Assembly (NCBI GenBank): GCA_937951615.1
Contig: CALFBH010000055.1
Location: 1 to 64,000, forward strand
Reading direction: 5' to 3'
From: an uncultured Saprospiraceae bacterium
Lineage (GTDB): Bacteria > Bacteroidota > Bacteroidia > Chitinophagales > Saprospiraceae
Length of the DNA stretch: 64,000 nt
In this document: piece after piece, positions 59,621 to 64,000 of the stretch
Position numbering within the stretch: the first letter of the stretch is position 1
Layout: the number at the start of each line of letters is the position of its first letter
The notes under the pieces: model-generated
Database searches by the model: none
Seen by the model: only the letters and a program-made list of their open reading frames with translations
What the model was told of the DNA's origin: nothing
Made by a program: the position numbers and the translations under genes

Positions 59621-60583
59621 CTACGGTGTTTTAGGTTCTAATGCCAGCGTTAGTTGTTCAGGTGTTTTATATGTTACCGTTTGGGTTGTGAGTTGTGATT
59701 CACTCGATTTTATACGTCGTTTCATTTCCTTATTTGGAATGCTGTCTTTCAATTTTACATTTGATAGCAAAGCTTCATAGACTGCATTTCTATTCGTTTC
59801 TTTTCCGCCAACATGATAGAAATGCTCTTTCGTGGAAATGGAGCAATCTTTCCATACTGAAAATATGTAGTCATTGGTTCTGTATTTATTACTCAACCAG
59901 GTAGAAAGAATGAATTTTGCTTTGGCATCTGTTAAGCCATTTTTCAATAATATTTCTTCCTCTTCCGACCATGAATCAAAATAATCCACATGTCTTCCTA
60001 TGTAGGGCGGGTCTGAATACACAAGGTCATTCTCGCCCATTTCAGATAGCGTCTCTTTAAAATCCTGATTTTTAAATGTATAATCTCCAGCATCAATGAT
60101 CTGACTTATATTTTCTACCTGATTGGTAATTTTTGTAACCAATGCTTGCGCAAAACGATTAGGTTTTTTACAAAAAGGGACATTATATCCTCCTTTTTTA
60201 TTAAATCTCATCATCCCATTAAAACAGGAACGACTCAAGAATAAAAAGTCAAGTGGACTGCCTGTTTCATTGAATCTACTTCGAACATCATAATAGTACT
60301 GCCCTTCAGAAGACAATAGCTTTTTGCCTTCTTCTCTTAGGTACTCGCGTACCATTAAACTGTCGATTTCTTTATTTTTTAAAGCAGTATAAAATCGGAT
60401 TAAATGTGGGTTGCTGTCGCATAATAGTGCTTTTTGAGGTCGGATATTAAAAGCGACTACACCTGTTCCCATGAATGGTTCAACCCACCTTTCATATTCC
60501 AATCCTTCTACATTGGAATGTATCCATCCAGCGAGTTTGGTCTTAATACCTTGTGATTTTATGGGGGGGACGAATATTTTCAT
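59621..60583 (-). CDS. D12-class DNA adenine methyltransferase (EcoRV-system type)
   Basis: A 320-residue Dam-like N6-adenine methylase. The S-adenosylmethionine motif [12 protein letters not shown] (residues 35-46) and the catalytic DPPY (191-194) are in the order of the D12 class (Dam, M.EcoRV, DpnM). Its ATG overlaps the restriction gene end by four bases, giving an operon with the endonuclease upstream. It should protect the endonuclease's site, by analogy GATATC. The C-terminal tail ([13 protein letters not shown]) is an extension I cannot assign. Confidence 0.9.
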   Translation of the reverse strand: MKIFVPPIKSQGIKTKLAGWIHSNVEGLEYERWVEPFMGTGVVAFNIRPQKALLCDSNPHLIRFYTALKNKEIDSLMVREYLREEGKKLLSSEGQYYYDVRSRFNETGSPLDFLFLSRSCFNGMMRFNKKGGYNVPFCKKPNRFAQALVTKITNQVENISQIIDAGDYTFKNQDFKETLSEMGENDLVYSDPPYIGRHVDYFDSWSEEEEILLKNGLTDAKAKFILSTWLSNKYRTNDYIFSVWKDCSISTKEHFYHVGGKETNRNAVYEALLSNVKLKDSIPNKEMKRRIKSSESQLTTQTVTYKTPEQLTLALEPKTP

Positions 60584-61485
60584 TTTTTTCTTCTTTTTGC
60601 TCCTTTTGCGACAACTTTGTCTATCAAGTCTGTTCTTCCTTTAAATTCAAGAAAGTCCCAAATATTGGTAATTTTGACAACTTCACCAGCTTTTATCATT
60701 GTTGCTGTGCCATAGTTAATCCAATATTCATCAAACCATTCTTCTCCAAGTTTACTAAAAACACCATTTCCTGCTTTTAAATCTTCTATGTCTTTAATTG
60801 AGCCAATATTTGCTGTGTTACCCGAACCTTGGCTATCACTGGCTATTTTCCATTTTGGCGCAGCAAAAAAATCAAAATCTTTAATCACAGATGTGATGGA
60901 TTTTAAATGTTCTACTTTTGTAACCTGTCGTGCGCCGATAAGCTTATCTCCATACTCTTCCTCAAGTTCATTGACTTGAAAAACTTCGGTTTCAGCTAAA
61001 TCGTCATCAAAATCTACCCTTGTATAAATTATTCCCAAGCAGTAATGCCCAGTATATTGATTGTAAGGAAATTGAATATTTTTGTCTTTATCTCTTTCTT
61101 TGAAATAGCTTCCATGACTTCCAAGTGTAAATCCTGTTGATTTGTTTTTTCTGCGAAAAGTTGTTTTCAAATCAAGCGCAAATTTAATTGCATCATTTTC
61201 TTTATGAACCAATGTAAGGTCAGGATACCAATTCTGGTGTTCTGCCAGAATTATTTTGTAACCTGATTTTTCTGCAAACCTCAATAGTTCTGGAAAAATA
61301 TGTATTTCTAAAATTTTTGAAACAATTTTAGTGTCAGAGGAAATAGTGTAGATGTTTTTATAAATATCAATAAATCCTTTAATAGTCCACTCTCCCGTGT
61401 CAGTTGAGACGTATTGTTGCAACTCTTTGACAAACTCATTTAAAGCGTGTTCAAATTCGATTGTATATTTTTTCTTTTGGCTCAT
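60580..61485 (-). CDS. type II restriction endonuclease, EcoRV-like
   Basis: A 301-residue nuclease matching EcoRV from memory along most of its length: [13 protein letters not shown] (EcoRV QNHYPDFTL), FALDLKTTF (IAIDIKTT), [22 protein letters not shown], and [11 protein letters not shown] (GSGNTTNIGSI). The catalytic residues would be D89, D105 and K107, with the same spacing as EcoRV D74/D90/K92. It therefore probably cuts GATATC, as a blunt cutter if like EcoRV, but specificity is an inference. It adds ~55 residues relative to EcoRV, mainly at the N-terminus and end. Confidence 0.9.
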   Translation of the reverse strand: MSQKKKYTIEFEHALNEFVKELQQYVSTDTGEWTIKGFIDIYKNIYTISSDTKIVSKILEIHIFPELLRFAEKSGYKIILAEHQNWYPDLTLVHKENDAIKFALDLKTTFRRKNKSTGFTLGSHGSYFKERDKDKNIQFPYNQYTGHYCLGIIYTRVDFDDDLAETEVFQVNELEEEYGDKLIGARQVTKVEHLKSITSVIKDFDFFAAPKWKIASDSQGSGNTANIGSIKDIEDLKAGNGVFSKLGEEWFDEYWINYGTATMIKAGEVVKITNIWDFLEFKGRTDLIDKVVAKGAKRRKK

Positions 61486-61561
61486 CTTCCTTAATTACGA
61501 ACTAATTTCTCACAAATCCCTACTATTTACTTAATTCCACCAGATTCGATGAAATTGTTTC

Positions 61562-61957
61562 TCATCGTATCAGCTCATATTTCCAACTCAACTCTTCTAA
61601 ATCTGATGCCGTGAAAATCTCGCCTGGCTCCATAATCGTCTGTTCGATTTTTTCTTTGAATACTTTTTTCACCTTGTTCGAACTTAGCCATTGACTGATT
61701 TGCTGGCTGAATTGCTCATCAAAAAAGAAATGCGTAGCTTTCAATTCTCCACCCATTGTCATGCCCACTGCACTCAGGAATTTACTAAAATGCAGCAAAC
61801 TTTCATCGTTTTCTGTTTCTTCCCATTCTTCGAGCAACATGGCTACATCAAAATTGCCTTTATGAAACATCAATAATACATCGACAGGCGATATAGATTC
61901 TTTTTTATTTTGTGAGGTCAAATAATTTTTAAAAAACAATAGCGCAAATTTGTCCAA
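61562..61957 (-). CDS. downstream part of a gene split by an in-frame stop
   Basis: 131 residues from the first ATG (MDKFALLFFKNYL...). The frame is actually open from 62041: the codons FPSFEPLLSLSRFGYFKASDW... run straight on from the stop codon of the upstream frame. So this is probably the C-terminal part of one ~245-residue protein rather than a separate gene. Composition is helical, with acidic patches (EEWEETENDE). The family is not one I can name, though I recall similar uninterrupted proteins with an ICC segment near their start. Confidence 0.6.
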   Translation of the reverse strand: MDKFALLFFKNYLTSQNKKESISPVDVLLMFHKGNFDVAMLLEEWEETENDESLLHFSKFLSAVGMTMGGELKATHFFFDEQFSQQISQWLSSNKVKKVFKEKIEQTIMEPGEIFTASDLEELSWKYELIR

Positions 61958-62041
61958 TAGCGCTTTTTCTTCTTTCCTCCAATCAGAGGCTTTAAAATAT
62001 CCAAACCTGCTTAAGGAAAGCAGCGGTTCAAAAGACGGAAA

Positions 62042-62302
62042 TTAATCGTTTTTGACCAGCTCTAAGTATCTAGGCGCAAAGTATTTTAACTCCCTTAAAT
62101 TTAATCGTTCTGGTCTGGCTGCATCCTGATATTCTTCTAGTAATTCCAACGGAATTTCTCTTAATGGCATTGACTTTAATTCCGCAGCATGACTTTCTTT
62201 CATACAACAAATCGTACAGGCATCAAGGTATTCTCCGGGTTGGTTTCCTGAAAATAGCTGGTATGCCTGTTCAACGATGTTATTTAATTCTTTCAATGCC
62301 AC
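62042..62302 (-). pseudogene. upstream part of the same split gene
   Basis: 86 residues (MALKELNNIVEQAYQLFSG...FAPRYLELVKND) ending in TAA at 62042-62044. The next codon is in frame with the open stretch that contains the 131-residue ORF. CTICCMKESHAAELKSMPLREIP and LKYFAPRYLELV suggest a single longer protein. Either a nonsense mutation made a pseudogene or the stop is read through. Confidence 0.6.
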
Positions 62303-62324
62303 TGTCTAGATTGAACTACCGAAT

Positions 62325-62380
62325 GGGATGTTTCACATTGTCTCTCATTCATCATTCATAGTTCATCATTTATCATTAAA
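62325..62380. repeat. CATTCATCATTCATAG-type repeat
   Basis: Short words TCATTCATCATTCATAG and TTCATCATTTATCATT between two minus-strand genes. Same word family as 24.4 and 25.7 kb. One arm only. Confidence 0.7.
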
Positions 62381-62382
62381 AA

Positions 62383-63231
62383 CTACTGCGTACACCCTCC
62401 AGTCCCTGTACTAAACTCCGCTCCAGGCTGCACTTCAAATCCAATAGCCAGTTCGACCAAATCACCCGCATTGAAAATAATAGCCGCTCCTGAATTAATG
62501 ACTTGTGAAGAAGAGATTTGCTCTACTGATTCATAAGTCAGCATATCTCCAGCTTGGCTAGGTTCCATCATAATACGGTTTACTTCACAAACATCGCAAT
62601 AGTCAGGAATGTTATTTCCATCTCTGTCAATATTGTCATCAAAGCCGGGGCATGCATCTATCGCATCGCAAAAGCCGTCATTATCCGAATCGCCAATACC
62701 AGCGCAAGGATCAACGACATCAGCAACAAATATCCTGATTTCAAAAAATAGCCCTTCAAAACTGGAAATGGTCAATTCATCAACAGTCAGTGAAGAAGTA
62801 TTGTCCAGAATCATGGTTTCGGGCGAACCTACAGTCGTATTGCTTGTGTTCAAAACAGAAAATCCACCGCTAAGCAAAGCCGCTTGTGAACAACCCGTCC
62901 CGCAATAATCAGTATGATCCACTTCTATTTTTTCAATGTTGCCCAGACTGCTCAAATCAACGGACAGTGTAGCTGGGAAAAGCCATAATTCTCCACCATT
63001 TGCAGTGGAATAATCGTAAAAACAACTACCTGAATTATCGACCATTTGTTGTGGCACGCCTTCTTCTGTAAAAATCGTAAAGCAACTTGTTGGTGGCGCA
63101 GAGGGATCGTCGAAAGAAATGACAATTGGATTGCCTATACCTATTTGTGCAAAACTGCTGTTGAAAAAACCTGAAAAAAACAATGTTAATAGGGTGTACA
63201 AGAGGGCTGTGTGTTGAATCCTTGTTCTCAT
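62383..63231 (-). CDS. secreted protein with thrombospondin type 3-like repeats
   Basis: A 282-residue exported protein: signal peptide to about SSFAQ (residue 29), a beta-rich domain with Cys pairs (FTIFTEEGVPQQMVDNSGSCF), then calcium-binding type-3 repeats near residues 185-215 (GDSDNDGFCDAIDACPGFDD, DRDGNNIPDYCDVC), and a C-terminal beta region (INSGAAIIFNAGDLVELAIG) like the 3-coat segments in Bacteroidota surface proteins. No type IX sorting tail is visible. Probably an outer-surface protein. Confidence 0.83.
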   Translation of the reverse strand: MRTRIQHTALLYTLLTLFFSGFFNSSFAQIGIGNPIVISFDDPSAPPTSCFTIFTEEGVPQQMVDNSGSCFYDYSTANGGELWLFPATLSVDLSSLGNIEKIEVDHTDYCGTGCSQAALLSGGFSVLNTSNTTVGSPETMILDNTSSLTVDELTISSFEGLFFEIRIFVADVVDPCAGIGDSDNDGFCDAIDACPGFDDNIDRDGNNIPDYCDVCEVNRIMMEPSQAGDMLTYESVEQISSSQVINSGAAIIFNAGDLVELAIGFEVQPGAEFSTGTGGCTQ

Positions 63232-63235
63232 AGTG

Positions 63236-63425
63236 GTGTGTATTAAAATTGTTTGTAACTGTTTCGTCCATAGTCTATGGTCGATAGTCCATAGCTGTCT
63301 TGTTTAATAATATTCCAGTTTGTAAATTTTACACGCATTTTGCAAAGCAAAATGAAATACTGAAACGACTTGAATATTTAGAAATAGCCATCGACCATGG
63401 ACTATGGACCATCGACTTAAACTGT
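63236..63425. repeat. GTCGATGG-type octamer-core element
   Basis: In the minus direction GTCGATGGTCCATAGTCCAT follows the aminotransferase stop, then core CATTTTGCTTTGCAAAATG (63336-63354), then TATGGACTATCGACCATAGAC reaching the next gene start. Plus-strand words are the complements. Confidence 0.92.
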
Positions 63426-63451
63426 TACAATTTTAAAAAATCATCATTATT

Positions 63452-64000
63452 TCAAACACAAGCTTCATCCGCAATAGCAATCGCCTGGGAAAGAATATCC
63501 ATTCCCTTATCCACTTCTTCCTCCGTAACAATCAAAGGTGGAGCAACGAAAATAAAATTCCATTTCACGAAAGTGAACATGCCCAATTCGCGTATCTTGC
63601 CAGCCACTTTGCTCATCACGCCCATTTCTGATGGCTTGGCATTCCAGGGTGCCATCGGTTCTTTGGTTGCTCTGTTTTTGACCAACTCAATACAGCCTAG
63701 TAAACCCGTATTGCGCCAGTCGCCGATAGATGGATGTTTATCGCTCAGTTCAGCGACTTTTTTATTGACGTATTGTTCCATTTGGACTGTCCGTTCTATC
63801 AGGTTGTCCGTTTCGTAAATATCCAAAACGGCTGTTGCAGCCGCACAAGACACCGCATGAGCAGAATAGGTCAGCCCAAGTGGAAGGTAACGGTCGTTGA
63901 AACTTTCTGCAATTTCTTTTTGCACGATAATCCCACCAAGCGGAAGGTAACCAGAAGTCAATCCTTTTGCCACGCACATAATGTCGGGCGAGATGCCATG
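63452..64000 (-). CDS. class III aminotransferase (partial)
   Basis: Only the C-terminal ~182 residues are in the window; the gene runs off the right edge. HGISPDIMCVAKGLTSGYLPLGG carries the PLP-binding lysine (in CVAKGLTSGYLPLG), followed by GLTYSAHAVSCAAATAVLDI and the small-domain end FVAPPLIVTEEEVDKGMDIL. This is the 4-aminobutyrate/beta-alanine/diaminopelargonate family; the exact amine cannot be told. PLP-dependent transamination in the cytoplasm. Confidence 0.9.
   Translation of the reverse strand, partial: HGISPDIMCVAKGLTSGYLPLGGIIVQKEIAESFNDRYLPLGLTYSAHAVSCAAATAVLDIYETDNLIERTVQMEQYVNKKVAELSDKHPSIGDWRNTGLLGCIELVKNRATKEPMAPWNAKPSEMGVMSKVAGKIRELGMFTFVKWNFIFVAPPLIVTEEEVDKGMDILSQAIAIADEACV

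Noticed and set aside
59621-61485. Strong avoidance of GATATC in this window
   Set aside because: Several GATATC sites are seen (near 7431, 22627, 22767, 38366), so there is no evident depletion in this window; a proper count is needed.

Overview
The window looks like chromosome of a Bacteroidota bacterium, most likely of the Saprospiraceae/Chitinophagales type (lineage inferred from gene content; no rRNA is present to prove it). Pointers are the Bat/MoxR aerotolerance cluster, a PpiD/SurA-type foldase, a thrombospondin-type-3 secreted protein, LytTR and DUF3298 proteins, absence of clear Shine-Dalgarno sites, and several good TTG-(18-20 nt)-TAnnTTTG promoters.

Layout. 1-14.6 kb holds mostly core genes: truA, a small-protein/HNH pair, an MsbA-like ABC exporter, a GT2 glycosyltransferase carrying an in-frame palindromic insertion, icd, rtcB, an Rpn-type PD-(D/E)XK protein with a duplicated tail, recR, a UshA-like phosphoesterase and dnaA. 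tRNA-Ser(GCU) and tRNA-Pro(UGG) follow. An AT-rich accessory stretch at 15.2-18.8 kb is bracketed by two copies of a small-protein gene and contains an XRE regulator with visible operators. At 19.8-27.2 kb a LytTR regulator sits divergent to a six-gene cluster matching the uncharacterised STM4011-STM4015 set (two radical SAM enzymes, WGR-LRR protein, ATP-grasp-like protein, HAD phosphatase, sulfatase-like hydrolase). recA, a cation/proton antiporter with an RCK domain, the bat/moxR cluster and ppiD follow to 39.4 kb. 40-46.8 kb holds a protease fused to a zinc ribbon, a Doc-type toxin-antitoxin pair, an ankyrin protein and tRNA-fMet. An IS4-family element, glyS, a GT39-like protein, a PAS histidine kinase, an MgsA-like protein and upp follow. 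55.8-62.3 kb is a defence-rich segment: VapB with a truncated VapC, an ABC-ATPase/TOPRIM pair, an NCS1 permease with an odd inserted domain, and an EcoRV-like restriction-modification system. The window ends inside a class III aminotransferase gene.

The most striking property is the intergenic DNA. At more than 20 gene junctions there are short-period (often 8-bp, usually degenerate) repeats. They are commonly arranged as a G/T-rich arm after the upstream stop codon, a core hairpin TTTTGC-NNN-GCAAAA, and a complementary C/A-rich arm running almost to the next ATG. At least five further palindromic repeat families lie between or inside genes; three of them occur twice in the window. At glyS a good promoter lies upstream of the element, so there it should be transcribed as the mRNA leader. 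This system of leader and junction hairpins, the STM401x cluster and the ATPase-TOPRIM pair are the best candidates for undescribed biology here.
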